From Anaerolineaceae bacterium (lineage in GTDB: Bacteria; Chloroflexota; Anaerolineae; Anaerolineales; Villigracilaceae), in the NCBI GenBank assembly GCA_003598975.1, contig QZIJ01000137.1, positions 1 to 56,110 on the forward strand: 56,110 nucleotides of DNA. The letters run 5' to 3'. Positions within the stretch are counted from its first letter, which is position 1. The number at the start of each line of letters is the position of its first letter. Under the pieces are notes generated by a model. It searched no databases. It was not told the DNA's origin and saw only the letters and a program-made list of their open reading frames with translations. Of this stretch, positions 8,436-16,743 are shown in pieces. The position numbers and the translations under genes are program-made.

Positions 8436-9596
8436 ATGACAGACGTCGTTATTGCAGGAATTGGACAAACTGAAGTCGGCGAGCATTGGGAACTTAGTCT
8501 GCGTGACCTTGCTTTTGCCGCCATTCAGGACGCGATCAGGGACGCGGGCGGGCTCAAGCCGCAGTCGCTATTCGTGGGCAATATGCTCGCACCCAACCTT
8601 TCGCGTCAGGCACACGTCGGCGCGCTGCTCGCGGACTTTGCCGGACTGAACGGCATCGAAGCGGTGACCGTCGAAGCGGCAGGGGCTTCGGGCGGGGCGG
8701 CGCTTCGACAGGGTTATCTTGCCGTCGCCAGCGGATTTGTAGATGTGGCACTGGTCGTCGGCGTGGAAAAGTTCACCGACAAGGTCGGTGCGGCAGTGGA
8801 TGAGGCGCTTGCAACCCAATCCGATTCGGATTTTGAAGCGGTACAAGGCATGACTCCCGCCGCCCAAGCCGCGCTGTTGATGAAGCGTTACATGCACGAG
8901 TACGAAGTCCCCAAAGACGGGTTCGCGGGATTCGCATTAACCGCCCACGAAAACGGAGCGCGCAACAAACATGCCATGTTCCGCAAAGCCATCAAGCCAG
9001 AGGTTTATGCCAAAGCCGAGATGATCAGTGACCCGCTCAACATGTTCGACATGGCTCCCAATGCGGATGGCGCTGCCGCGCTCGTTCTGACTCGCCGCGA
9101 GCTGCTCCCGTCCAGTTTTACGAATCCACTCGTGAAGATTGCTGGCTCCGGGGCGTCGTCCGATACGTTGGCGCTGCACGACCGCAAGGACATGTTGTAC
9201 TTCGACACGGCGCAACTCTCCGCAGGCAAGGCGATAAAGCAAGTCGGCTTGACGCTGGATGGCATTGACTTCTTCGAGTATCACGATACCTTCAGCATCT
9301 ATGCTGCAATGCAACTCGAAGCGGTTGGGTTTGCGATCAAAGGTAAGGGATGGCGTCTCGCCGAGGACGGCGAGATCAGCAGGACGGGAAAAATCCCCTG
9401 CGCGACGATGGGCGGCATGAAAGCGCGCGGATTCCCCGGCGGCGGCGCCGGTGTGTATCAAGCCGTCGAAGCGGCGATCCAGTTACGAGGTCAGGCTGAG
9501 GCGAACCAGGTTAAGGATGCAAAGTTCGGGTTGATCCAGTCGCTGGGCGGACCGGCATCCACAGCAGTCAGTCACATCCTGCAAAGGTTGGATTAG
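8436..9596 (+). CDS. Thiolase of the HMG-CoA synthase complex
   Basis: Acetyl-CoA C-acetyltransferase-type protein of 386 residues (MTDVVIAGIGQTEVG). It shows the thiolase fold, with VEAAGASGGAALRQGY in the position of the usual nucleophile region, where no canonical Cys is obvious. It also has EYHDTFSI and the C-terminal GGMKARGFPGGGAGVYQ. Archaeal homologues form a channelled complex with HMG-CoA synthase and a DUF35 scaffold. The start at 8436 follows an AGGTGA ribosome site; the longer frame from 8388 would translate the palindromic repeat. It is likely co-transcribed with the upstream synthase. Confidence 0.9.
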   Translation: MTDVVIAGIGQTEVGEHWELSLRDLAFAAIQDAIRDAGGLKPQSLFVGNMLAPNLSRQAHVGALLADFAGLNGIEAVTVEAAGASGGAALRQGYLAVASGFVDVALVVGVEKFTDKVGAAVDEALATQSDSDFEAVQGMTPAAQAALLMKRYMHEYEVPKDGFAGFALTAHENGARNKHAMFRKAIKPEVYAKAEMISDPLNMFDMAPNADGAAALVLTRRELLPSSFTNPLVKIAGSGASSDTLALHDRKDMLYFDTAQLSAGKAIKQVGLTLDGIDFFEYHDTFSIYAAMQLEAVGFAIKGKGWRLAEDGEISRTGKIPCATMGGMKARGFPGGGAGVYQAVEAAIQLRGQAEANQVKDAKFGLIQSLGGPASTAVSHILQRLD

Positions 9597-9597
9597 T

Positions 9598-9646
9598 CGA
9601 TTGACGATTGACGATTGACGATTGACGATTGACGATTGACGATTGA
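9598..9646. repeat. Tandem heptamer CGATTGA x 7
   Basis: Seven perfect head-to-tail copies of CGATTGA in the 74-bp spacer between the convergent thiolase and heparinase-like genes. There are no spacers, so this is a simple tandem array, not a CRISPR. Confidence 0.95.
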
Positions 9647-9670
9647 CCGTGGACGATAATCACTCCGCGG

Positions 9671-11797
9671 TCATTTTATTTGAGCGGTTTTGAGATATTG
9701 GTTTGCGGAGTCATTTTCAAAACCGAAGAAAGTGTAGAAACGAACGGTGCGTTGATCGGTTTCAAGCAAAAGTGAAATCGCGGGTTCTTTGTGACCATAA
9801 TAGCGCGAACGCCATCCGCGCGTGGAGTTGGGGTCGGCGCGGAGGATGGAGAATTTTCCTTCACCATTTGTCAAGCCGGTTTGGATTTTGTATATACTCG
9901 ATTCATAATTCAGGTGAATCGAGTTTTTGTTTTTTACGAATGGCACATCATTCAACAACCAATGCAAGGCGTAATGATGAGGCTCGTTTGCTTCAAGGTC
10001 ATCAACCACCAGCCACCTATCCCCTTCGAGCGCCATGACGGTGCGTTTGTGGCGGACGGGTTTGTAGCCGTCGTGTTCACCCTGCCAGAGATTATCGGTG
10101 TGCTTGAGAACGTTGCCCTTCGCCCAATTTGTCCATGTGAAACGGCTAATGAGGGTCATTTGGTCTTTGTCGTCTACAGTTACGGTATTGTGCGCGGAAG
10201 TGCGGGCGAGTCCGTTGCGCCATCTTCGACCTTCGCCGCTGTAGAGGTAGGTTCCCGCGTCAATGGCGATGTTGTGACTGCCCACCCATAAATCCATGTG
10301 GAGTTGGTCGGCGTGGGAGGGGCGGGAGGTGAAGTTTGTGCAGCGGAGGAAGGCGCGGGAGTTGTCGTTGCGAAGGATGTAGGTTCCGCCGTGTGGGAAG
10401 GAAATTTCTCCCTCACCCCTAACCCCTCTCCCGTTAGGAGAGGGGGACTCTGACTCCCTTCTCCCAATGGGAGAAGGGTTGGGGATGAGGGTTTGTTCTC
10501 CACATAACCAATAGACATCTTCATCCCATTCGCCCGCTTCAAACATGGGTTGACCTGTGGTGATGACAGAGCCTAATTGCAAAAGCGGACGATAATCGGT
10601 GAAGTCGCAGTTGTTGAGCGGAAGGACTAATGCACCGTCGTTGGAGCCGTAGATGGGCATCTGCCCTGTGGCGGGGTCAATGAGGTGGGAGAGGTACGAG
10701 ATGGAATTTTTGATGGAGGTTTTGAGTTGAGCGGAAAGTGGAAAGTGGTTGAGTTCGCCGAGTTGGATGGCGTAGAGATATAAATGCAAAATGAAGCGAT
10801 GGTAATTGAGGGAGTACATGGCGTAACTGCCATCGGGAAAGATTTGCTTGGTTGCTTCTTCTTCGAGGATTTTTCTGCCAATGTTGAAATATGTTTCGGC
10901 GTGTTTGAGTTCGGGGAAAAGTAGACCGACCATCCATAGACCGAAGGCTTCGCTGATGGTGTGGTTGCTGCGGGTGGAGATGGCGTAGGCGATGTTTTTG
11001 TGGATGTGTTCCGCTTGAGCGGCTACATAATTGGTAAATTTGGAAATTTGTAGGTTGGTTGTAGATGGGGAGTGGATGAAGGCATAAAAGCCGAAGGTCC
11101 ATGCCATGAGACGGAGGGCGATTTCTTGTCCGTCTTTCCAGTTGGCGCCGGTGTTGGGGGGATTGTGTTCCGCCCAGTCTTGGATCAATTGCCAGAAGGC
11201 TTGGGGATATTTTTCGTCCCCGCTGGCGGCGTAGGCGCGGACGAGGGTGAAGACGAAGGCGAAGCGGTTTGGTTCCCAGATGAATTTGATGTCATCATGT
11301 CGCTGCGAGGCGTTCGTTGCCGAAGCAGCCCCCATATTGGTGGAGATTGCTTCGTCGGGAAGTGCAAGAGCCCTCCTCGCAATGACATGATCATCGGAGA
11401 TTTGGGACCAGTGTTTTTGATTTCCATCATGCCATGCAGGGGGGAAACCTGTTTGGCGATATTCGTGGGAGAAGTATTTGAGTTCGCCGTTGAGGAGGCG
11501 GTCCGCTTCCTGTACCGCAAGATTTATCTTGCGAGTCGCAACATGAATGTTGCGGTACGGTGAGTCAAAGAAAAATTTTGGGGCGTTTTGTTTCCGCCAT
11601 GCGGCGTAAGTGTTGGGTTCGGAGGGGATGTCCGGTTTGAGCCAATGCTTGAGCGGACGGTCTGCCCAGGCGTATTGTGGGGTTTGCAGTCGGATGAGTC
11701 CGGTGCGGAGGCGGAAGGCGTAGGCGAGGCGAAAGGCTGACCAACGTGGACCAAGTTCGAGAAAGAGAGAGGCGAGGGTTTTTATCCGATTGAGCAT
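9671..11797 (-). CDS. Heparinase II/III-family polysaccharide lyase
   Basis: A 708-residue protein with an N-terminal alpha/alpha-toroid region (about residues 100-400) and a C-terminal beta-sandwich. The latter carries PSHADQLHMDLWVGSHN and AIDAGTYLYSGEGRRWRNG, which are typical of Hepar_II_III proteins. No export signal is obvious. In this family such proteins act on acidic polysaccharides, and the neighbouring transferase, epimerase and glycosyltransferase genes suggest exopolysaccharide metabolism. Two in-frame repeat insertions are present: about residues 135-165 (DNA 11296-11389) and about residues 436-462 (DNA 10411-10491, including PNPSPIGRRE). Whether the enzyme tolerates both is unknown. 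Confidence 0.85.
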   Translation of the reverse strand: MLNRIKTLASLFLELGPRWSAFRLAYAFRLRTGLIRLQTPQYAWADRPLKHWLKPDIPSEPNTYAAWRKQNAPKFFFDSPYRNIHVATRKINLAVQEADRLLNGELKYFSHEYRQTGFPPAWHDGNQKHWSQISDDHVIARRALALPDEAISTNMGAASATNASQRHDDIKFIWEPNRFAFVFTLVRAYAASGDEKYPQAFWQLIQDWAEHNPPNTGANWKDGQEIALRLMAWTFGFYAFIHSPSTTNLQISKFTNYVAAQAEHIHKNIAYAISTRSNHTISEAFGLWMVGLLFPELKHAETYFNIGRKILEEEATKQIFPDGSYAMYSLNYHRFILHLYLYAIQLGELNHFPLSAQLKTSIKNSISYLSHLIDPATGQMPIYGSNDGALVLPLNNCDFTDYRPLLQLGSVITTGQPMFEAGEWDEDVYWLCGEQTLIPNPSPIGRRESESPSPNGRGVRGEGEISFPHGGTYILRNDNSRAFLRCTNFTSRPSHADQLHMDLWVGSHNIAIDAGTYLYSGEGRRWRNGLARTSAHNTVTVDDKDQMTLISRFTWTNWAKGNVLKHTDNLWQGEHDGYKPVRHKRTVMALEGDRWLVVDDLEANEPHHYALHWLLNDVPFVKNKNSIHLNYESSIYKIQTGLTNGEGKFSILRADPNSTRGWRSRYYGHKEPAISLLLETDQRTVRFYTFFGFENDSANQYLKTAQIK
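10411..10491. repeat. C/G-rich palindromic repeat in frame inside the heparinase-like gene
   Basis: An approximately 80-bp block with two hairpins: CCCCTCTCC with GGAGAGGGG, and CCCTTCTCCCA with a TGGGAGAAGGG counterpart. Outer CCTCACCCC and GGGGATGAGG sequences flank them. It adds about 27 residues without breaking the frame. Confidence 0.85.
11296..11389. repeat. TGTCATTGCGAGG-family palindromic repeat in frame inside the heparinase-like gene
   Basis: Right arm CCTCGCAATGACATG matches a slightly degenerate left arm CATGTCGCTGCGAGG. The inner GAGATTGCTTCGTCGGG is shared with the copy at 8328-8423. It contributes about 31 residues to the predicted protein. Confidence 0.85.
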
Positions 11798-11808
11798 GAG
11801 GTTTATGG

Positions 11809-11871
11809 GACGCGGACGAGCGCGGAAAACGCGGATAAAAAATCAGCGTTCATCCGCGTTTATCAGCGTCC
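11809..11871. repeat. Dispersed GCGGATAA/TTTATCAGCG-type repeat
   Basis: Repeated fragments GCGGATAAAA, ATCAGCGTTCATCCGCG and TTTATCAGCGTCC form an imperfect palindrome between the transferase and heparinase-like genes. Its right edge supplies the last codons and the stop of the transferase gene at 11850. Confidence 0.65.
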
Positions 11872-12866
11872 AATTTTTTGGCGTATCGAGAGAGGAAAAG
11901 CCAGATAAGCGGAAGTCCAATAATAATTAAGGGTGGGGCGTAGGGTTGTCCCCAGGACCAGGCGTAGGCGAGGGCGGCAGCGAGGAGGGTGAGCAGAATA
12001 TACATCGCGCTGACTCGGGCGTGTTTGTAGCCGCCGATGATGAGACGTTGATAGAGATGATCGCGGTGCGCGGAAAAGACATTTTCACGTTTGAGGACAC
12101 GGCGGATGAAGGTGACGCCCGCGTCCATGATGAAGGTCCACATCAGGAGGGTGCCGAGCATGAGGGCGTCGCCGCCTTCATCGGCGGAGAGCAATGGGAG
12201 AACCGCGAAAGTGTAACCGAGGAAGGTGCTGCCTGCATCGCCCATGAAAATTTTGGCGGGTGACCAGTTGTGAAAGAGAAAGCCGAGGCTGCCCGCGGCG
12301 ATGGCGAGCGCGACCCAATAGACAAAGTGATTGTCCGTGCGCGTGGCAAGGAACATCCAGCCGAGGGCGGCGGAGAGGGCGACACCGCCCGCGATGCCGT
12401 CGATGCCGTCCATGAAGTTGTAGGCGTTGGTGAGACCGACGATCCACAGGAGGGTGATGATGAAACCGACTGCGCCGAGTTGCAGTTGTCCGAAGAGCGG
12501 AATGGTGACGGATTTGAAATAGCCCATGCCGAGCACGGACGCGAGTGCGACCAGTCCTTGCACGGCAAAACGCACACGCGGACTGAGCGAATGGACGTCA
12601 TCTCGCCAGCCGAGGTAGGCAATGACCGCGCCGCAGATAAGGTAGATGAGGCTTTGCGTGAGATTGGCTTGAAAGGCGGCGACACATCCCGCCGCGAGGA
12701 CGACGATGACGATGGCAAGTCCCCCACCTCTAGGCGTGGGCGCAGAATGGGAACTGCGTTCGTTGGGATGGTCAATGATGCGGCGGCGTTCGGCGTATTG
12801 ACGGATGATCCACACGCCAAGGGTGGAGAGGATGGTGAGGAGTGCGAAGGTGAGAATGGAGGTCAC
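11850..12866 (-). CDS. MraY/WecA-family polyprenyl-phosphate sugar-1-phosphate transferase
   Basis: Integral membrane enzyme of 338 residues with about ten hydrophobic segments. Family motifs are DHPNERSSHSAPTPRGGG in the first cytoplasmic loop, NFMDGIDGIAG (catalytic Asp pair), and GDAGSTFLGY. It transfers a sugar-1-phosphate (often GlcNAc) from UDP-sugar to undecaprenyl phosphate, the first step of polysaccharide or teichoic-type polymer synthesis. The chain ends DADKRG, where the last codons come from a dispersed repeat. The sugar substrate cannot be told from sequence. It is followed by the heparinase-like gene on the same strand. Confidence 0.9.
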   Translation of the reverse strand: MTSILTFALLTILSTLGVWIIRQYAERRRIIDHPNERSSHSAPTPRGGGLAIVIVVLAAGCVAAFQANLTQSLIYLICGAVIAYLGWRDDVHSLSPRVRFAVQGLVALASVLGMGYFKSVTIPLFGQLQLGAVGFIITLLWIVGLTNAYNFMDGIDGIAGGVALSAALGWMFLATRTDNHFVYWVALAIAAGSLGFLFHNWSPAKIFMGDAGSTFLGYTFAVLPLLSADEGGDALMLGTLLMWTFIMDAGVTFIRRVLKRENVFSAHRDHLYQRLIIGGYKHARVSAMYILLTLLAAALAYAWSWGQPYAPPLIIIGLPLIWLFLSRYAKKLDADKRG

Positions 12867-12878
12867 GGCAATTTCTGT

Positions 12879-15410
12879 TTATCGCGGACCCAAAAAATTA
12901 TCCCCATTGAGGTGAATCATATGAGAAGGCATTTCTGCAATCCAAACTTCAGTCTCCCAGGCAATGTCGCTTGAATATTTTTTGTATGTTGCGAAATCCA
13001 AGAAAGCTGTCACGTAGATTTTTCCCGCTTTGCAATTCTCGAAAAGTTTTTCAAGTTCAACATGCCTTTTAGGCGAGACTGGACCATGAGCTGTTACTGC
13101 TTCAATCAGAAACAGCCATTTACGTTTTGCATCATACAAAATCACATCAGGGAATTTTCCGTGTTCAGACGAAGGAATTCCCAGTTTCTTAAAAACAATT
13201 TCATCGAGAATTAACGTTTTCTTTGCGGTATCGCCCAGATAAATTAGTTTTGCGCCTGGGGCAAAGCGCGGACCAAATTCTTCGACAATTGCCACTTCTA
13301 ACTTGTTATGCTTTCCGGGGGAAAGTTTATATTCAATTCCTTCCGCAACATGCAGAGGAATTTTGTTGTGTTCTTTAGCTTTTTGATAAACATCTAGCAA
13401 TTTTCCTTGTTGCTCAATAAATCTTTTGAGTTGAGATTGCCATTTGGGGCTACCGTAGGAACGAATCACCGCTAAAGCGGCTTCGGATAATTTATAGTTT
13501 GTTAATCCGCTATTTGTCGGGCGGGCAGGATCATCTTCATTCCGAAGCACAAGTCCAGCCTGTTCAAACTGATGCAGTACCTTACGACGAATGGTTTCGC
13601 GGCTGTTTTCTGCATACTCCCGTCCATATCTCCGTTTTATCTCAACCAGAATATCATGAACGCGCAGCATTGGATTTGTTGCCTCCCGCCATTGCGTACG
13701 CTCAGACAATTGCGCCAAAGATAATATTGTCAAAGCAGACACTTCATTCTGTTGCGCAGAAGGCAAGCCAAGCGCCTCCAAAATTTCCTGAGCCTGTTCG
13801 ATTTTTCCCATTGTGATTCTTGTCTCCTGTATCATTGGAAAGTCTTCTGAAAGCAATTTTGACGTCGAAAGGATGGAGAAAATAATATTCTCAATTTTTT
13901 CTGGTGTATCTGCCTGAGTTGTTTGAATTTTCTCGCCAATATTCTTTACTACTTCCAACGGGGGAATAGGCAATATCCTTAACTCTGCTGCATTAACTTG
14001 AGTATTACCATTCACAATTCGAAAGTAACGATCAATGATTGCGCTATTCAAGATAGCAGAAAGACCAATAGTCTCAGAAGTAGAAAGTGTCCCTGTTTTT
14101 CTAAATATCACATTCAAGTGATTCTCGAAACCGATTTGTTCAAATTCAAACTCTTCACCAATGAACGGAGCGGAAATCAGGCGACGGCGGTCTTCCTTTG
14201 CGCTAAAACGACGTAACAAAACATAATTTGCATTTGGAACAAGCAAGGAAGGGTCATTTACTGAAACCGCTTGTGGTTTCTCAAAGCCTTCAAGCGGATA
14301 TTCAACCTGATAAGATTTAACATTTTGCATCCACAGCAAAGGTGCAGTTCCATTTCCTGCCTTAACTCGCTCTTTTAGTAGCCGCTTTGCTCGAAAGGGT
14401 ACAACTCGACCTGTTGAAACTTGAAAACCAAGCTTTTCAAGCGTGTCTTTCCACTTATCAACAGTATCCAAGATTTGCTCATCAAGCATCCCAGTCGGCA
14501 ATCGGAATTGGAGAAGCCCATTGTGGTCACTTAAAAAATGTTTATAAGAAACCTGACGAGAGATAATTCCCTCCTCCAAATTTTTATCGTCATTAGACGA
14601 TGAAATATTTATATAGCCAGCCCAATATCGGTTCTCTTGCGGCTGAGATAATTTCTCAAAAGAAAAAATTACATTTTCCTGCAGAACTGCATCTTTTTTG
14701 AAAACATCATTACGGGATTGAAAGACATGAAGAGAGAATGGAGTGACCTCCTTAAGTAGGTCACGGCGAAATTCTGAGAAATAAACACCTGAGCAGAAAC
14801 TACGCGGAACAATAAAAGTTGCTTTTCCTTCTGGCAAAAGCAACTTTGCAGAAAGAGCCATGAACAATGTATAGATGTTTGTATGTCCGTTTAATTTTCC
14901 GTAAACAGCTTTTACGCGTCTATCTTCTGCATTGAGTTTGAAATAAGGTGGATTACTAATAACATGGGTAAACGTTTTTTTTCTTGATTTACTCGAATCG
15001 AACAAGGAGGGTTGATCGTCAGGAATACATGCAAGCACAAAATCTTCCTGAAACACTTGCCAATTAATTTTTATTCCGACCTTATAAGCTTCCTTGCTCG
15101 CGAACTTCAAAATTTCCCGACTTAATTCACACAGTTCATTGTCTGTTTCGTAAGCCGTAATTGATATTTCAAGTGAGCGTTTCTCCGCAATTAGTCGCTC
15201 AATTACTGCACAAACCAATACCCCAGAGCCAATTGCAGGCTCAAGTAGTGACGCACCATTCTGAATTTGCCCCAACTGCTTTGCCATATGACGAGCAACA
15301 GATGGGGGCGTGAAAAATTGCCCGTTTTCCTTGAGAATATCCGCATTCCGCCTTTCAAGGATACGTTTTCCCCGTTCATAGCTGAGAGAAACTAAATCAG
15401 TAAAGTCCAT
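12879..15410 (-). CDS. Fused N6-adenine DNA methylase and BsuBI/PstI-type endonuclease
   Basis: An 843-residue single-chain restriction-modification protein. The N-terminal half is a gamma-class N6-adenine methylase with motif X-like GQFFTPPSVARHMA, motif I LEPAIGSGVL and motif IV NPPYFKL. A target-recognition region follows. The C-terminal third (about residues 530-843) matches BsuBI/PstI endonucleases: FAPGAKLIYLGDT, HGKFPDVILYD, FLIEAVTAHGPVSPKRH, AWETEVWIAEMP and final GDNFLGPR. PstI and BsuBI cut CTGCAG and normally have separate methylase genes. The locus is AT-rich, suggesting transfer. ATG 15410 is preferred over an upstream TTG because TATAAT lies 7 nt before it. Confidence 0.88.
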   Translation of the reverse strand: MDFTDLVSLSYERGKRILERRNADILKENGQFFTPPSVARHMAKQLGQIQNGASLLEPAIGSGVLVCAVIERLIAEKRSLEISITAYETDNELCELSREILKFASKEAYKVGIKINWQVFQEDFVLACIPDDQPSLFDSSKSRKKTFTHVISNPPYFKLNAEDRRVKAVYGKLNGHTNIYTLFMALSAKLLLPEGKATFIVPRSFCSGVYFSEFRRDLLKEVTPFSLHVFQSRNDVFKKDAVLQENVIFSFEKLSQPQENRYWAGYINISSSNDDKNLEEGIISRQVSYKHFLSDHNGLLQFRLPTGMLDEQILDTVDKWKDTLEKLGFQVSTGRVVPFRAKRLLKERVKAGNGTAPLLWMQNVKSYQVEYPLEGFEKPQAVSVNDPSLLVPNANYVLLRRFSAKEDRRRLISAPFIGEEFEFEQIGFENHLNVIFRKTGTLSTSETIGLSAILNSAIIDRYFRIVNGNTQVNAAELRILPIPPLEVVKNIGEKIQTTQADTPEKIENIIFSILSTSKLLSEDFPMIQETRITMGKIEQAQEILEALGLPSAQQNEVSALTILSLAQLSERTQWREATNPMLRVHDILVEIKRRYGREYAENSRETIRRKVLHQFEQAGLVLRNEDDPARPTNSGLTNYKLSEAALAVIRSYGSPKWQSQLKRFIEQQGKLLDVYQKAKEHNKIPLHVAEGIEYKLSPGKHNKLEVAIVEEFGPRFAPGAKLIYLGDTAKKTLILDEIVFKKLGIPSSEHGKFPDVILYDAKRKWLFLIEAVTAHGPVSPKRHVELEKLFENCKAGKIYVTAFLDFATYKKYSSDIAWETEVWIAEMPSHMIHLNGDNFLGPR

Positions 15411-15417
15411 TGATTGA

Positions 15418-15423
15418 ATTATA
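15418..15423 (-). promoter_or_regulatory. -10 box TATAAT of the fused R-M gene
   Basis: Perfect TATAAT on the minus strand, 7 nt before the ATG at 15410. No ribosome site is visible, which suggests a leaderless message. Confidence 0.5.
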
Positions 15424-15548
15424 CCTTCCCCCAAACCTTCTCAGATTGAAACCGAAATCTTCGACTACCTCACAACTTCTCTCACCTGCAAATCCGAGTA
15501 AGCGACGCCCAAATTCGTCTCGCCGTTGGGTATATGTAGTTGTAGCAA

Positions 15549-15773
15549 TTATTTTGCGAAAAAACTACCCATCATCCCCTTGCGTGCCTCGGAAATATCT
15601 TTTGAATTAATGCCAGCGCCAGTCCACAATCCACGCAGGGATTTACGCACACGAACCTGTTTGCCCAAACTTTTCTCTATTTCAGGCAGGGCAAGCGAAA
15701 TAATCCGCAACTGCTCACTTGGCGGGAGTTGACGAAGCAATTTTAGAACATCAGAAGTTGTCGGTGTAACCAT
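15549..15773 (-). CDS. Small antitoxin-like protein
   Basis: A 74-residue protein (MVTPTTSDVLKLLRQLPPSE). Its C-terminal pattern SLRGLWTGAGI followed by DISEARKGMMGSFF resembles the tail of small antitoxins that pair with PIN-domain toxins, where a toxin-binding helix follows a SLxG motif. No intact PIN toxin is present on either side; the downstream 140 bp has no open frame of that family. It may be an orphan antitoxin or the remnant of a toxin-antitoxin pair next to the R-M gene. The family call is a pattern judgement only. Confidence 0.55.
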   Translation of the reverse strand: MVTPTTSDVLKLLRQLPPSEQLRIISLALPEIEKSLGKQVRVRKSLRGLWTGAGINSKDISEARKGMMGSFFAK

Positions 15774-15788
15774 AAATCACCTCACAGG

Positions 15789-16658
15789 TCAATTATACAC
15801 CGTTGAATTTATCTCCATCCCAATCCCTTCCTCAAAACTGCGCGGGCTGAAGCCTAAGTCCTTTTGGGCTTCCTGATAAGAGAACGCCTTATCCTCGTTA
15901 AGTCTCAGCACCTGCTCGGCTTTGATGGGCAAACGCAGGCGTATCTTCTCGGTAAATTGCAGGAAACGGACAATAGGCATGTAAGGGATATGTAGTTTCC
16001 AAACGCGCCTGCCGAGGGCGGATGACACCGTGTCTATGACCTGGTTATAGGTCAGCGGGGCTTTGCCTGCGATGTTGTAACTCTTGCGAATGGTCGCATC
16101 GTTTTGCAAAGCCAAAAGCACAGCTTGAGCAACATCGTCCACGAAGATGGACTGTTGCAGGGACTCACCGTCCCCAAAGATCGGGATGACGGGCGAGTAT
16201 CGCAGGAAGCGAATCAGCCGCCACATGTTGCGGTCGCGTGGACTGCCATAGATCATGGTCGGGCGCAGGATGGTGTAGTCCAGTCCGCTGGCTTGGATGG
16301 CTTCTTCTGCGGCAAGGCGGATGGATTTGCTGCCCGCATTCAACCGGGTGAAGATGGCGGTGGTGCTGATGAAGATTCCGCGCTTCACACCCGCCTCTTT
16401 TGCGGACCTCAGAATTGAGTCTACGTGCCCGAAGCCGAGTGATGCGATGTTGACAAGAGCGTCCACGCCGCGCAGGGCGGCGGTCAATGTTTCAGGGTTG
16501 GATAAGTCACCGGTCACCCACTCCACTGTCAGCGTGGAAAGAGGCGAGCGGTCACTGGTGGGGCGCACAAAGGCGCGGACTTGGAATCCGCTTTTGAGGA
16601 GGAGAGGGACAAGGCGTGAGCCGGTAAATCCAGTTGCGCCTGTAACGAGGACTTTCAT
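15789..16658 (-). CDS. NAD(P)-dependent epimerase/dehydratase (extended/atypical SDR)
   Basis: A 289-residue Rossmann-fold protein beginning MKVLVTGATGFTGSRLVPLL, with the TGxxGFxG nucleotide-binding motif. It also has an ALVNIAS segment and YTILRPTMIYGSPRDRNMW, where the Tyr/Arg-Pro region matches NDUFA9-like and sugar-epimerase SDRs. The typical YxxxK dyad is not clear. With the adjacent glycosyltransferase it probably acts on a nucleotide sugar or lipid-linked sugar. Substrate unknown. It lies downstream of the glycosyltransferase on the same strand, separated by a palindromic repeat. Confidence 0.8.
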   Translation of the reverse strand: MKVLVTGATGFTGSRLVPLLLKSGFQVRAFVRPTSDRSPLSTLTVEWVTGDLSNPETLTAALRGVDALVNIASLGFGHVDSILRSAKEAGVKRGIFISTTAIFTRLNAGSKSIRLAAEEAIQASGLDYTILRPTMIYGSPRDRNMWRLIRFLRYSPVIPIFGDGESLQQSIFVDDVAQAVLLALQNDATIRKSYNIAGKAPLTYNQVIDTVSSALGRRVWKLHIPYMPIVRFLQFTEKIRLRLPIKAEQVLRLNEDKAFSYQEAQKDLGFSPRSFEEGIGMEINSTVYN

Positions 16659-16672
16659 AAGCTCCTATTTGT

Positions 16673-16743
16673 TGTCATGCTGAGCGATAGCGAAGCATCT
16701 CTACAATTATCTAAGAGACCCTTCGCTGTCGCTCAGGGTGACA
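16673..16743. repeat. Palindromic repeat (TGTCATGCTGAGCGATAGCG family) overlapping a gene end
   Basis: Left arm TGTCATGCTGAGCGATAGCG and right arm CGCTGTCGCTCAGGGTGACA are imperfect inverted copies, with GAAGCATCTC and AGAGACCCTTC inside. The stop codon of the glycosyltransferase (16733) lies within the right arm. Confidence 0.85.

Noticed and set aside
9598-9646. CRISPR-like array
   Set aside because: Units are contiguous 7-bp copies with no spacers and no cas genes in the window.
12879-15434. Upstream TTG start for the fused R-M protein
   Set aside because: It would place the -10 box TATAAT inside the coding sequence and has no ribosome site.
15411-15548. Possible PIN toxin partner of the antitoxin-like gene
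   Set aside because: No open frame of adequate length or with PIN acidic residues; only short unsupported frames.
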